Positions 1-10,595 of a stretch of 64,000 nt of DNA are shown one piece after another (the stretch's first letter is position 1; the number at the start of each line of letters is the position of its first letter). The notes below the pieces were generated by a model that was not told where the DNA came from, made no database searches, and saw only the letters and a list, made by a program, of their open reading frames with translations. The DNA is from Paraspadella gotoi (lineage: Eukaryota; Chaetognatha): assembly GCA_051294375.1 (NCBI GenBank), contig CM119263.1, positions 29,689,517-29,753,516 of the forward strand, given 5' to 3'. A program made the translations under genes and the position numbers.

Positions 1-465
1 GGAAATTAGTCGCTAATATATATATATATGTTATAACTATATGAATTTTAAACGGGGTGAGAGGTAGAAGAGAATTATTGATTGATTTATTGAGAGTTGA
101 AATTAGGCAGTTTTTTGGGGGGGCCAGAAATGTCAAACAACGAACATTGTTCTTTTTAATATTTTTTGCATCATTATTTTTTAACTTTTATTATTTTCTC
201 TTAAGTCATAAAAAAGGGACATAATGTTACCCGATTTATAAAAAATTAGTACTTGTACTAATACCTTTTGTAGTTAAGGTTTAGTATTTTAAAATTTATC
301 TGTTGACTGTTCGTTGCTGTCGTTATTGTTGTTATAGTACTTTAAAATAAAGTATTATACTGAAAAATATTTAATATGATGTTATAATAATGACTACAGT
401 AATCATTGTTCATTTGGGTGGCGCATCTCTGCTCCCTACCTTTTGCCTAACCAACGCTAATCCAA
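1..465. other. AT-rich non-coding stretch
   Basis: No gene, RNA or mobile element is recognised. The sequence is AT-rich with a short (TA)n near base 20 and a GTT/GTC-rich patch near 310-335. Stops are frequent in all frames. Confidence 0.6.
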
Positions 466-512
466 ACTGTCAACCGAGAGAGAGAGAGAGACAGAGAGAC
501 AGAGAGAGAGAC
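466..512. repeat. (AG)n microsatellite interrupted by GAC
   Basis: Short AG repeat broken by ACAG and AGAC steps. It lies in a short open frame whose Arg/Glu-rich translation is only the repeat read as codons. Confidence 0.8.
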
Positions 513-564
513 AGTCCCTGCGACGATGACCCGAAAAGATTGAGTGGGAAAAACTCGATGAGAG

Positions 565-770
565 AAAAAAAACTGTGAAAAAGGTGTGAGAAACTGTGAG
601 AAGCTGTGAGAGACTGTGAAAGGTTTTGCGGTTGGAGAAGTGAAAATATAAGATTCAGGTGAGGAATTTGACTCGCGTGAGAGACGAGCTGTGAATCAAG
701 AAACTGTGAAGAAAATACGGTGAATCGTTTGAGTGACTGAGCGTCCGTGATGGAAAAAACCTGCGAGAAA
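565..770. repeat. Degenerate CTGTGAGA-type minisatellite
   Basis: CTGTGAGAAG-like words recur about every 12 bases (AACTGTGAG, AGCTGTGAG, GACTGTGAA) and then fade into looser GTGA words. No coding signal is seen. Confidence 0.55.
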
Positions 771-1300
771 ATAGAAAGGTGTGCGAAGGAAATTCACAGA
801 GACCGACCGACTGACTTGTGAAGGGAATTCTAAATCTGTTGCTGGTCGTCGTCGTCAGAAGAGCAAGCAATGATGATTGCGGGGTTAGAACGTAAGCAAT
901 GACACTTGATACTTAACGATACAAGCAAAGGCGAGTTGCAAGGGCAAGCAATGACGCAACAAGCAGAAGAATCATGCTTGCAGACGAGAGAGTAAGAATA
1001 CAACATTGTCGCCCGCGGAATCATCACTGAAATGAAAAAGGGACAGCGAGATTTCGTCTCATGTACTTATTTATTGTTAGCTTTACAGTATAAAGGAACC
1101 GTTGAATTATACTGGGAATAAATTTACAATATTGTAGACACCAAAGTCCTCAGAGTTTACTATAAATTGAAGTTGAAAAAATAAAAAGACTTAAATGCTA
1201 TCGAGAAACCTTATCCTTGCATTGGTATCTTTATTGATTTAAAAACAATGTACGAAAGATTGTAAATGCTACAATATTGTATTCTCCAGAGTTTATTTTT
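771..1300. other. Unique non-coding stretch
   Basis: GCAATGA and CAAGCA words recur loosely between 865 and 980; the rest is AT-rich unique sequence. No gene or RNA is recognised. Confidence 0.5.
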
Positions 1301-1484
1301 TTACTCCACCCAAAAAAAAAATTCTCTCTTAAAATTGAGTTTCGACTCAACGACTTTTGAGTTTTTTCTTTTTTTTTTTTCTTTTTTCTTTTTTCTTTTT
1401 TGGTTCTGTTTATTTCCGCTGCGTTGATTTCGTCTTTGTTTGTAACTGTTCTTGGTGGCGGATGTTATGTGGTTTTGGAATGTG

Positions 1485-1489
<5 letters not shown>

Positions 1490-1565
<76 letters not shown>
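1490..1565. repeat. (AG)n microsatellite, about 38 units
   Basis: Nearly perfect AG dinucleotide run, just downstream of a T-rich tract at 1360-1400. Open frames across it on both strands are repeat translations (RERE or SLSL). Confidence 0.95.
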
Positions 1566-1566
<1 letters not shown>

Positions 1567-1854
1567 GATAATAACGAAGTCCGTTTGCGCGTCCTAAAAA
1601 CTCTTCCGTTTGTTGGACCGCTGCCAAATTACCGCCGACTCACCCTCCCACACTGCCGCCTCGCCCAACAACGATTGACTCACCCACACTGCAGGCCTTT
1701 CACCACATTGTCGACTCATCCAAACACACTACTCATCTACTCATCTTACTTAGCCTTGGCTTAGTGTGGATACCTCCGCATAAGCATTGGCAAAACTATG
1801 TATTGTTTTTCTCTCTTTCTCTGTCTCTCTGTTTCTCTCTATCTCTCTCTCTCT

Positions 1855-2014
1855 NNNNNNNNNNNNNNNNNNNNNNNNNNNNNNNNNNNNNNNNNNNNNN
1901 NNNNNNNNNNNNNNNNNNNNNNNNNNNNNNNNNNNNNNNNNNNNNNNNNNNNNNNNNNNNNNNNNNNNNNNNNNNNNNNNNNNNNNNNNNNNNNNNNNNN
2001 NNNNNNNNNNNNNN
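1855..2014. other. Assembly gap, 160 N
   Basis: Unknown bases preceded by a CT-rich microsatellite. The gap truncates a SINE-like sequence on its right side. Confidence 0.99.
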
Positions 2015-2060
2015 CCTGCCTCTTCTACCCATTGAGCCACACTCACTGCCTCGTTGTCCA
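2015..2060 (-). mobile_element. tRNA-derived SINE head (A box), cut by gap
   Basis: On the minus strand this reads as a tRNA-like 5' part with the A-box-like word TGGCTCAATGGGTAGA. It then runs into the N gap, so the B box is not visible. The AGGCAGTGAG word before it is shared in similar form with the tRNA-like element at 2415-2490, so both may belong to one family. Confidence 0.5.
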
Positions 2061-2089
2061 GGGTCGTCCGGTTTTCTCGAGAATGCCAA

Positions 2090-2215
2090 AGACTTTCGTC
2101 CAAACACTGGCGTCGTGCCATCGAAGCGGCGTCGGGTGCCATCGCCGCAGCGCCCTGTGCCATCGCCGCGACGTCGCAGCGGCGTTGGGCGGCGTCGAAA
2201 TGAGGTCGGCGCCAT
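2090..2215. repeat. GC-rich degenerate minisatellite
   Basis: GTGCCATCGCCGC-like words recur (GTGCCATCGAAGCGG, GTGCCATCGCCGC). GC content is well above the surroundings. Open frames on both strands have low-complexity Arg/Ser content. Confidence 0.5.
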
Positions 2216-2319
2216 CCACCGGCGCCACCTGAATTCCGTTGATGGCGTCCGATGCGAAATCAGGCGACGAATGAAAAAAAAGTGGGTATGGCACCGGGAT
2301 GAACGCCTGTGATGCCCGG

Positions 2320-2490
2320 GGGGCGGGTTATCTCAAAAACTGGCGTAAGGGCTGCGGACCGTAAGTGACCACCTCATGTCACTGGCAAGTTTAGTCAGGC
2401 TCCGTCACATTCAAGCCCAGGGATTGAACCCGGGACGCACGGTTGTAACGAGATGATTTAGTCTGCTCAACCATTGAGACGAGGCAGTGA
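2320..2490 (-). mobile_element. tRNA-derived SINE with A and B boxes
   Basis: Read on the minus strand, 2485 to 2415 is tRNA-like. A D arm GTCT...AGAC encloses the A-box-like TGGTTGAGCAG (complement of 2463-2473). The B box GGGTTCAATCC (complement of 2421-2431) sits in a five-pair T arm. The acceptor ends do not pair, so it is not a working tRNA gene; a Pol III-transcribed SINE head is the better reading. The GC-rich body probably continues toward 2320, but its 3' end is not defined. Confidence 0.6.
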
Positions 2491-2867
2491 GGCAGCTTTA
2501 AGTCTTGCTGCCACAAGGGAATAATACAATCAGAAATTAAATATTGAATGTTAAATATTAAAAATTTGATTATTTACTGAATAAAGGGATTCTTTTTATG
2601 TTAATTAGATATACTGAAATAAATAAAAACAAACCCAATAAACTAACGAAAACAAACAAACAAAATACACAAAAGTCTTCGAATGTTTTAAGAAACGAAA
2701 AACATCATTATTTAGAAAAAACCAACCATTGGCATTGCATTTTAAACGTATTTACTAATTTTTTTTGCTTTCTATTTTTATTATCCTCGTTTTTGTCTCA
2801 CCCTTCATCTTTTGGTCACACCATCGATTCCTTACCAAGCTCTTTTCTTTTCTCTCTTCTTCTTCTC

Positions 2868-2955
2868 TAACTCACCTCTCTATTCTTACATCTCTATTCT
2901 CACCTCTCTAATTCACTTCTCTATTCTTACCTCTCTATTCTCACCTCTCTTCTCT
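2868..2955. repeat. CTCTATTCTCAC minisatellite
   Basis: Units of about 13-14 bases (CTCTATTCTCACCT, CTCTATTCTTACCT, CTCTAATTCACTT) repeat about six times. Confidence 0.7.
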
Positions 2956-3065
2956 TTCCCCCCTCCCTCCCTCGGCCGACTTCGCTCCCGGGACTCCGCC
3001 GATCGGGGAAGAAATTCCGTCACCGCCGATCGGGAACAAATCCATTTTCCTTTTGCAAATGATCT

Positions 3066-3200
3066 TAATATGGGAAAGAGGCTGTGATAGGGAAATGAAT
3101 GTGATAGGGAAATTAGGCAAAGGCTGTGATAGGGAAAGGAATGTGATAGGGATATAATTGTGATAAGGAAAGGTTGTGATTGGGAGAGTGATGTGGTTTG
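3066..3200. repeat. TGTGATAGGGAAA minisatellite
   Basis: TGTGATAGGGAAA with short spacers repeats about seven times, degenerating to the right (TGTGATAAGGAAA, TGTGATTGGGAGA). Confidence 0.75.
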
Positions 3201-3426
3201 AATGTGAATTTTTGCCTTTCATCAAGGAAAGGAGATGGAGTGATACGCTTTGCTGGGGTTAAACTTGTTGCTGTAGTTAAGTCATTAGGCGGAAAGGGGA
3301 TACGGCTTGCTCGGGTTCTTTTTATAAGAGGAAGAAATAAAAATGTGAAAGATTCTTAGGTTAAGAACAATTTTCGTAATGAACGCCCTGAAAAGAATTC
3401 CTCTCCGCTTTAAAAACCTTGAAGGC

Positions 3427-3441
3427 GAGAGAGAGAGAGAG

Positions 3442-3491
<50 letters not shown>
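3427..3491. repeat. (AG)n microsatellite
   Basis: AG run with a few interruptions; a shorter AG run follows at 3536-3550. Confidence 0.9.
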
Positions 3492-3496
<5 letters not shown>

Positions 3497-3598
3497 TCGC
3501 TTAAAAACTTTCCCCCTCGTTCGCGATTAAAACCGAGAGAGAGAGAGAGAAGGGCCATTAAAGGAAATGTTTCATAGCGAGAGTGAGTAAAAAAATTC

Positions 3599-3632
3599 GC
3601 GACGACGACGACGACGACGAAGACGGAGCAAA
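3599..3632. repeat. (GAC)n microsatellite
   Basis: About ten CGA/GAC triplets with a single AAG step near the end. Confidence 0.9.
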
Positions 3633-3955
3633 TCACCCAATTCCGAATTATCACCTCGTTGTGAAAACCCGGTGGAGAATAAAAGTGAATTACCGGCCCG
3701 TGAATCACCATCTTCTCAATTTCCTTGTGAATTTTACGTGAATTTCCCATCTTGCCATCTCTTGCATTTCCCAGAATTTCCATCTTGTCAATTGCGGTCG
3801 ACTACTTGTCTCTTAAATAACAAACAATTAAAGAACCCTTTGCAGAAGTGCAATCAATAAAATTAAAGTCTGCCAGAAAGACAAATACATACATACCCAT
3901 TACCCACACATACATCATCTCATTACCATAACCTGAAATTTTAACTATCTCCTTC

Positions 3956-4030
3956 AAATGCCATTCATCGAATTACCGTCTGCAGAAATGCCATCAATCG
4001 AATTACGATCCCTGGAAATTCCAGCGATGA
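3956..4030. repeat. 30-bp tandem repeat
   Basis: About 2.5 copies of a 30-base unit that starts AAATGCCATC and contains CGAATTACG. Looser AATTTCCCATCTTG repeats precede it at 3715-3790. Confidence 0.65.
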
Positions 4031-4203
4031 AAGAGAGAAGGAGAGAGAGAGAGAGAGACATCGCCACGTCTAACCTCTCTTCCTCTCTATCGCTGAAACC
4101 TCTCTATCCTTTTCTTATCTAATTGCTGTTTCTCACTTTCCTTACTCGCGTTTTACTTTTCTCTCTCTTTACTCTTTGTTCCTTTATTCTTTTACGCCAA
4201 CAA

Positions 4204-4309
4204 TTCCCTCTCTCTCTCTCTCTCTCTCCCTAAAGTCCCGAACCCTAAAGGACTTAACGTCGGCTACTTTTTTAGAATGACTTTCCTTTCCTTTGTACGA
4301 TTGAGAGAG

Positions 4310-4351
<42 letters not shown>

Positions 4352-4459
4352 TTGAGAGAGTGTGTAGAAAAAAGGGAAAGGGAGGAAAGGAAAAAAAATT
4401 TAAAAAGAGGATTGGAAAGGAAAAAAGTAAGGTCGTTATTTTATCATCACTTCCACCAG

Positions 4460-4525
<66 letters not shown>

Positions 4526-4535
4526 GTGAGGCAGC
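4204..4535. repeat. Cluster of CT and AG microsatellites
   Basis: (CT)n at 4209-4228, (AG)n at 4304-4350 and (AG)n at 4462-4535, separated by unique or purine-rich sequence. Confidence 0.9.
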
Positions 4536-4659
4536 AGTGACTTTGTGGAATCGATAGAAGGGAGTCAAGAAGAGAGAAATGCTCTTCAATAAAGAACATG
4601 CGGCCGCACCTTTTAAAAAAAGTTGCTGCAGTGCCGCACGAACATCGGTAGAGATTTCT

Positions 4660-5040
4660 AAATTTCATTAAAAAAAAGATCATTTGAAGAAAAAGAAAAA
4701 TAAGGAAAAAAGAACAGAAAGAAGAGGAGAGACAAGAACAAGAACAAGAACGAGAACAAAAATAGAAGAGAACAAATGTTAAAATCGAAAAATGCAAATC
4801 GGAGGCAGAGAAGAGAAGTTCGAGGAAAAAGAAGGAAAAACATTGGGAATATGAGGAGGAAAGGAAAGAAGGAAAGAAGGGAGAAAGATGGAAAGGAGTA
4901 GGAAGGAAGAACGAATGGAGAAAGGAGGAAGAAGGGAGAAAGAAGGAAAGGAAAAGAAAAAAGAAAAAAAAAGAAAAAAGAAAAAAAGGAAACAAAAAAT
5001 ATTAAAAAGGGAGTCAAAGAAAAAGGAGAAAATCTCTTGT
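4660..5040. repeat. Purine-rich AAGAA/GGAAG tract
   Basis: Nearly all-purine plus strand with AAGAAAAAGAA and GGAAGGA words. Long open frames on both strands are low-complexity Lys/Glu/Arg or Phe/Ser/Leu and are not genes. Confidence 0.8.
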
Positions 5041-5071
5041 ACTGATTCTCTCTCATTACATGACGAGAATC

Positions 5072-5111
<40 letters not shown>

Positions 5112-5143
5112 ATTATTATTATTATTATTATTAACATTATTAT
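5072..5143. repeat. (ATT)n microsatellite
   Basis: About 23 ATT triplets with two AAT/AAC interruptions. Confidence 0.95.
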
Positions 5144-5399
5144 TTCAGAATTCACGTAATCCTCATTAATTGATAAAAATCCAATCAACTCTAGTGATTA
5201 AATTAAGCAAATTGTGAAGCTTCTCACCATCGCCTCTTCAATTTTCGTAATCATTGGATTCAAATTTATTTGACTTTCGTTAACCTTGAACATATTCTTT
5301 TTTTTTTTCAATTTAAATTTGTTAACAAAAAATATGTCGTTGTTTGCTTAATGAAACTGAAACGATCGGAAATGTATCGGTCTAAATTTAAATTTTTAC

Positions 5400-5530
5400 T
5401 TTGCCTTATTTTTCTTTGTCTCTGCATTCTTGGCCTTGCCGTTCTAAGCCTCTTTGTCTTTGGTATTTCAAATAGTCTCGCCGTTCTTGGCCTCTTCTTC
5501 TTTGGCCTTTCCAATCTTGGCCTTGCCCTT
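5400..5530. repeat. CTTGGCCTTGCC degenerate repeat
   Basis: CTTGGCCTTGCCGTTC-like words recur with TTTGTCTTTGG variants. The Leu/Phe/Gly-rich open frame here is probably a repeat artefact. Confidence 0.5.
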
Positions 5531-5831
5531 TCATTTGTCGCGAGGAATCCTACCCTCGGTCTGCGTCGTTGGGGTGAAAAAGGTTAAGAAGGAAGATTTA
5601 AAAAAAGGGTCATGGGAGAGAGAGTTTGGGGCTGATTATTTAGGTGACATAAACAGATCGGAAATTGTAGATACTGAAAAGGACACATCAAGAAAGGCAG
5701 GGCTTACAAAAAGCGGAGGCAGATAAGTGGAAAGCAGAGATTTAAGCCTTAAAAGAAAAGAAAATTTAAAAGGAGATTAGAAGAGTAAAAGAAGAAGAAG
5801 AGAGAAACTTTTTTTGAAAATAAATTGATGA

Positions 5832-5835
5832 TAAT

Positions 5836-5925
<90 letters not shown>

Positions 5926-5931
5926 TGATAA
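5832..5931. repeat. (AAT)n microsatellite, about 32 units
   Basis: Nearly perfect AAT run. Confidence 0.95.
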
Positions 5932-6039
5932 TAAATAAATGATTCCTTTCCCCGTGAATTGGGTGTCAAGAGCGAAATTCCCACGAGAAGCGGACTCTAA
6001 CGAGTACGAGAAGCGATCGCCCTCTTTCCGCTTCCCATT

Positions 6040-6115
6040 CCGGGGGTTAATGTCCTCGTGTCTCATTGTCTCGCGAATGTCGGGGTCGCGGGTTCGTGTC
6101 CCGATCGTCGCCCTC
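6040..6115 (+). mobile_element. tRNA-like SINE remnant
   Basis: A B-box-like GGTTCGTGTCC at 6091-6101 lies in a T-arm with four or five pairs (GCGGG/CCCGA). The upstream part has no clear A box. The word context (AATGTCC...GCGAATGTCG) resembles the tRNA-like piece at 21610-21660, so the two may be one decayed family. Confidence 0.4.
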
Positions 6116-6374
6116 CTCTCTTTGTCACTTGAGAAAGTTGGAAAAGAGAGAAAGAGGAATTTTTAACTTTAATTATATTATATTTCTTGATAAACATGTT
6201 TAATAGAGCGTAGTGAATGTTACGTATGAAAATTCTAAAAGTCAATTAATTTGCAAAAAAAAAATTAATTTTACTTTTTTAAAAATTGAAAATAGGATTT
6301 TCTTAATTCTGATTGCAGATTTGAATTCCTCGTCAAAAGTTGATAAAAGAAAATAAAAATCATTTTTAAAAATT

Positions 6375-6660
6375 CTTTTCTACCCCTCTCTTCTTCCTCC
6401 TCCTCCGCCTCTTCTTCCTCCTCCTTCTCTTCCTCCTCTTCCTCCTAACCCGACTCGACCCGAGTTAACCTTCCGATTCTCGATTCAAACGCTTCTTTCG
6501 AGAAAAGGAAAAAAGAGAAGGAAAATAGAAAGGAAAAGTCAAGAAAGAGAAGGAAAATAGAAAGGAAAAGGAAAAAAAGAGAAGGAAAATAGAAAGGAAA
6601 AGGAAAGAAAAGAAAAGAAAATAAAAGAAAAGAGTATAAGAATAGAAAAGAAAAAAATGG
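6375..6660. repeat. CTTCCTCC tract followed by GGAAAAG tract
   Basis: Pyrimidine-rich TCCTCCTCTTCC words (6375-6447) are followed after 40 bases by a purine tract of GAAAGGAAAAG units (6500-6660). The strand composition flips between them. Confidence 0.8.
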
Positions 6661-6708
6661 AAAAGAGAAATAAGTTTAAGGAAGGAAATTATAATAAAAA
6701 TTATTACT

Positions 6709-6820
6709 ATGGTAGTGAATAAACTGGACTGTTGAGAGAGTCTTGATCGAAAGCTTGCAGGGTTTTTTATCTTTTACCAAACTTAACTTGTCAGAATGAA
6801 AGATAGCTTATTTTTGAGAA
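6709..6820 (+). mobile_element. Interspersed repeat family A, copy 1 (partial)
   Basis: Matches the family at 18196, 20656 and 25690 through GGTAGTGAATAAAC, AGAGTCTTGAT, GAAAGCTTGCAGGG and AGATAGCTTATT. The left end is missing. The family has no open frame. Confidence 0.7.
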
Positions 6821-7029
6821 TAAATGTATGTTTGTACCAGTTTCATGACTGTCATAAAAAACAATGGGCCTCGGATTCATACCGTAAATTTTTATAAAAA
6901 ACAAACAAAATCAAGGTTGTCCGACTTCAGAGCCAAATTATTTTTTTCTGTTATTACTCGAATAATATTTTTATTCTCAGTCGGTCATGGAATTCTTTTT
7001 ATTTTTGAGTCAAGAACAAATCTATAAAT

Positions 7030-7054
7030 AGAATATAGGAATGAGGAGGAGGAG

Positions 7055-7085
<31 letters not shown>

Positions 7086-7380
7086 CGTCAGACGCCGAGG
7101 ACAGAAGCAAAACAAGGCAATGAGGAAACAAATTTTAAGATGGAGTTTTTATTGAATTCCTTTCTTGTCTCTCGGGGAGAAAATTTGGAATATGGATGAG
7201 GAGAAAATGAAGGGAGAAGAAAAATGAAAGAAATGAAGTAAAAGATGGAGTGAAAAAAGCAAAAGGAAGAAAATGAAACAAAAGCTGGGAAAAGAAAATG
7301 TAATAAAGGGAAGAGAATGAAAAAGGGAGCGAGAGATGAGAGAGAAAGAAGAAAATACAAGTAAAAAAAGAGAAGAAAAT
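7030..7380. repeat. Purine-rich GAGGAAGAG/AATGAAAG tract
   Basis: GGAGGAAGAGGAAG units at 7040-7085 are followed by AATGAAAG-rich sequence. The minus-strand open frame is Phe/Ser/Leu low-complexity translation. Confidence 0.7.
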
Positions 7381-7385
7381 GAGTT

Positions 7386-7386
<1 letters not shown>

Positions 7387-7421
<35 letters not shown>
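7387..7421. repeat. (AG)n microsatellite
   Basis: About 17 AG units. Confidence 0.9.
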
Positions 7422-7423
<2 letters not shown>

Positions 7424-7554
7424 GAATCTTAGGAATGTTTGCTTCTCACTACCGACCTGGCAGACTGCATTTTCGATTGAATTCTATGGCGAGGGAGAAA
7501 AGAGAGATTGTCAACTTGAAACTTGAAACAAAGAGAATGGAGAAGAGGTCACAA

Positions 7555-8185
7555 GGGAAAGATAGGGACGGAAAAAAAAGGAAAGAAAAAAGAGAAGAAA
7601 AAGGAAATAAAAGTGAAAGAAAAGAAAGGAAAGACAAAATAGAAGAGAAAAGGAAAAAAAGAGAGGAAAGACAAAGGAGAAGAAAAAGAAAAGAAAAGTG
7701 AAAGAAAAGAGAGGAAAGACAAAAGAGAAGAAAAAGGAAATAAAAGGAAAAAGAAAGAGAGGAAAGTCAAAAGAAAAGAAAAAGAAAAAAAAAGAGAGGA
7801 AAGACAAAAGAGAAGAAAAAGGAAAGAAAAGTGAAAGAAAAGAAAGAAAAGACAAAAGAGAAGAAAAAGGAAAGAAAAGTGAAAGAAAAGAGAGGAAAGA
7901 AAAATAGAAAAAAAAGAAAAGAAAAGCGAAAGAAAAGAGAGAAAAGACAAAAGAGAAGAAAAAGGAAAAAAAAGAGAGGAAAGACAAAAGAAAAGAAAAA
8001 GAAAAGAAAAGTAAAAGAAAAGAGAGGAGGAACAAAAGAGAAGAAAAAGGAAAGAAAAGTGAAAGAAAAGAGAGGAAAGACAAAAGAGAAGAAAAAGAAA
8101 AGAAAAGTGAAAGAAAAGAGAGGAAAGACTAAAAAAAGTGAAAGAAAAGACAGGAAAGACAAAAAAAAAGAAAAGTAAAAGAAAA
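7555..8185. repeat. 48-bp polypurine minisatellite
   Basis: Units of about 48 bases built from GACAAAAGAGAAGAAAAAGG, GAAAAGTGAAAG and AAAAGAGAGGAAA recur about a dozen times with indels. The plus strand is almost free of C and T. Because 48 is divisible by three, long Lys/Glu/Arg frames open on the plus strand and Phe/Ser/Leu frames on the minus strand; none is a gene. Confidence 0.85.
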
Positions 8186-8259
8186 AAGGTTCACATTTTG
8201 CTTCCTCTGTTTTATCGCTTCTTCTGTCGAGAGTCGATGCTTCCAAGCCTGCTACTTTT

Positions 8260-8261
<2 letters not shown>

Positions 8262-8338
<77 letters not shown>
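8262..8338. repeat. (CT)n microsatellite
   Basis: About 37 CT units with one CCC interruption. Confidence 0.95.
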
Positions 8339-8529
8339 AATAGTTTGGGCAGACTTTTTTAAATTTAGACCTTTCCTTTCCCTCCCCTCGGGTAGAACGA
8401 AAATGCCGCTAATTATCAAAAAATTCAGAAAATTAGAAAAAAAAAGAAGTTTGGCGCAAATTAAAAATAAACTCGAGGAGAGAGAAAAACCCAAAACAAT
8501 CAAGTTAGAAAGGAGAGAGNNNNNNNNNN

Positions 8530-9034
8530 AGAGAGAGAGTCGGAAGATTGGCTGACGGTTTGATAGGCGACAGATCCTGCACCCAATGCGTTTGCTTGCT
8601 TCATCATGGGGATTTTTTTACGTCATTGCAGACTAAGAAAAGTTTCAACTATAGTAATTACTAAAAACAAATGGTTGATTATGTCATAATAATTTGCATT
8701 AAAATCAATTTTTATAGAAAACGAAACAATAATTATTTTCTGCATTGCATCGGAAAACCGTCTTTTGTTCTTTTTTTTTAAACAAAAAGTGGCGCAAGCA
8801 GTCGCTTAAGATTTGCGGTTCTTTCTGTATAAGCAAAAATAACAAAAGAGCAACCATGGGAAAATTAAAAAAACGATTATAAGCATTTGAAACGACAGAC
8901 CGACCGAAGAGTGACTTATTGAGTGCTCGAGTTCTCGCGGCGCATCTAAAAAATGAGAAAGAGAAAATTTAAAAGCTGAAGGCGCGAGTTTAATTCGAAT
9001 TCAGAAGAGAATGTTTTCTTTTCCCGCCAAGAAG
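8530..9034. other. Unique non-coding stretch
   Basis: Between the 10-N gap and the 31-bp repeats nothing is recognised beyond a short AG tail. No open frame above 60 codons starts here. Confidence 0.5.
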
Positions 9035-9260
9035 TTTTAACTTTCAACTTTCACTCCTCGCTCTCTTTCTACTTTCAACTTCCACGCCTTGCTTTCTTTC
9101 TACTTTCAACTTTCACCCCTTGCTCTCTTTCTATTTTCAACTTTCACGTCTTGCTCTCTTTCTACTTTCTACTTTCACACTTGCTCTCTTTCTAATTTCA
9201 CGCTTGCTCTCTTTCAAATTTAATCCTTGCGTATCTCTTTCACTCTTTCTTTCAACTTTC
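9035..9260. repeat. 31-bp minisatellite
   Basis: Six to seven units made of TTGCTCTCTTTCT plus ACTTTCAACTTTCACGCC. The left units are full length (about 31 bases) and the right units shorten progressively. Confidence 0.8.
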
Positions 9261-9357
9261 AACTTTCAAGCCTTCGATTCTCTTATTTGGATTTACTACA
9301 ATTAAACTTTTTCACTTTTATCTTTCTCTCATTCTATCTTTTCTGTCTTTCAATTTT

Positions 9358-9425
9358 CAACAACAAGAACAACAAGAACAAGAACAACAACAACAACAAC
9401 AACAACAACTACAACAACAACAACC
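9358..9425. repeat. (AAC)n microsatellite
   Basis: CAACAA triplets with AAG and TAC interruptions. Confidence 0.9.
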
Positions 9426-9548
9426 TTCTGCTCCAAACGACGACTAACATCCTTTGGGCCTGAAGGTTTTTTCTCCCTTCATATTCTACGGAGGAATTTG
9501 ACCTGAAATAAACCGGGACGTTAAACCCGAAATTGTTTCTCTTTGCGA

Positions 9549-9609
9549 GAGCGAGAGCGAGAGAGAGAGAGAGAGAGAGAGAGANNNNNNNNNNNNNNNN
9601 NNNNNNNNN
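9549..9609. repeat. (AG)n run ending in a 25-N gap
   Basis: GAGAGC then AG units to 9584, then exactly 25 N (9585-9609). The sequence beyond (CACACACGCAGAG) is unrelated, so the join is not verified. Confidence 0.9.
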
Positions 9610-9980
9610 CCCACACACGCAGAGACGCCACCTGTACCACCTCACAGAACGCATTCGCGCACGACTTAATCCCCATCCATGCCATCCATCATCAACTCCG
9701 CCACTCCAGCCAACAGCCTCTCAGCCCACTCTCAGCTCCACTCCCCAGCAAAACGCCCACTCCCAACCACCCGACCACTCCACCCCATCACCACCTCCTC
9801 TTGGGATCCCATCTACAAAACAAACGCGGTTCACCACGCTCGACGACGGCACACCTCCTTCGCTTTCGCCGCGCCGCAGCCAACAACTCCCCCGCGAAAA
9901 CCAACCAGAAACACACACACACGCGCTTCTCTGCTTCGCCTCTCCTTCTCTCCGCTCGCTCGCCTTAGTGCATCTCTCGT

Positions 9981-9982
<2 letters not shown>
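9610..9982. other. C-rich unique stretch, no gene supported
   Basis: C-rich, purine-poor sequence (CCACTCC, CATCACC words). It stays open in all three plus frames because stop codons are rare in C-rich DNA, and no domain or codon bias is evident. A short (CA)n is at 9911-9920. Confidence 0.4.

Positions 9983-10016
<34 letters not shown>
9983..10016. repeat. (AG)n microsatellite
   Basis: About 17 AG units. Confidence 0.9.
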
Positions 10017-10019
<3 letters not shown>

Positions 10020-10149
10020 CGACTAACACGAGCGAAGAAAACAACGAAAACCTTTTGTTTTCTTTGTTTTGTCGCGAGTTTTCTCGGCGCCAAACGAAAG
10101 TTTTCCTCTCGACCTTTTAAGCCCTTTTTTTTTAGATGGGAGTTCAAAG

Positions 10150-10265
10150 AGTTGATGGGGTGATTGGGGTGGTTGGAGTGGCTTTGCTGGAGTGACTGGA
10201 ATGGCTGGAGAGGCTTTGCTGGAGTGGCGTTGATGGAGTATGATGGGTGATGATGGGGAAGTCTC
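10150..10265. repeat. GCTGGAGTGGC minisatellite
   Basis: Degenerate GGAGTGGCTTTGCTGG units (GGAGTGGCTTT, GGAGTGACTGG, GAGAGGCTTTGC, GGAGTGGCGTTG) repeat about six times. Confidence 0.65.
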
Positions 10266-10595
10266 GAGATGGCGTTTGGCTTTTGATGGGGTAAAGTGAG
10301 TATTTCAACTTTCAAGTATTGACTGAGTTCATTTCAATTTGGAAGGGAGCGACGCAGACTGAAGAGATTCAAGTTCGAAAGCGATTTGACGAATGAGTTG
10401 ATTAAGTCACTTGTAAATTGTAATGTATCTATTGTATCTAATGTATTGTAAGGATTGTGAAATGAAACATCAGTTTGCAACCCCAGGTAGAATGATCACA
10501 GAAATGTTCCTAGGGACGATTTACAGTCACTGAAAATCTTTTGCGACGAGAGTTTGGAAAGAAAAAGGTTAAAGGTCAAAGAAACCGGGAAAACG

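Noticed and set aside
5308-5587. 105-codon Leu/Phe-rich frame resembling a membrane segment
   Set aside because: Made of recurring CTTGGCCTTGCC-type words, and the minus strand is also open.
7511-8246. Long Lys-rich (plus) and Phe/Ser-rich (minus) frames
   Set aside because: 48-bp purine minisatellite whose period is divisible by three.
9533-10120. 195-codon frame in C-rich sequence spanning a 25-N gap
   Set aside because: Crosses a placeholder gap, begins in an AG repeat, and has no domain; C-rich DNA is poor in stops in every frame.
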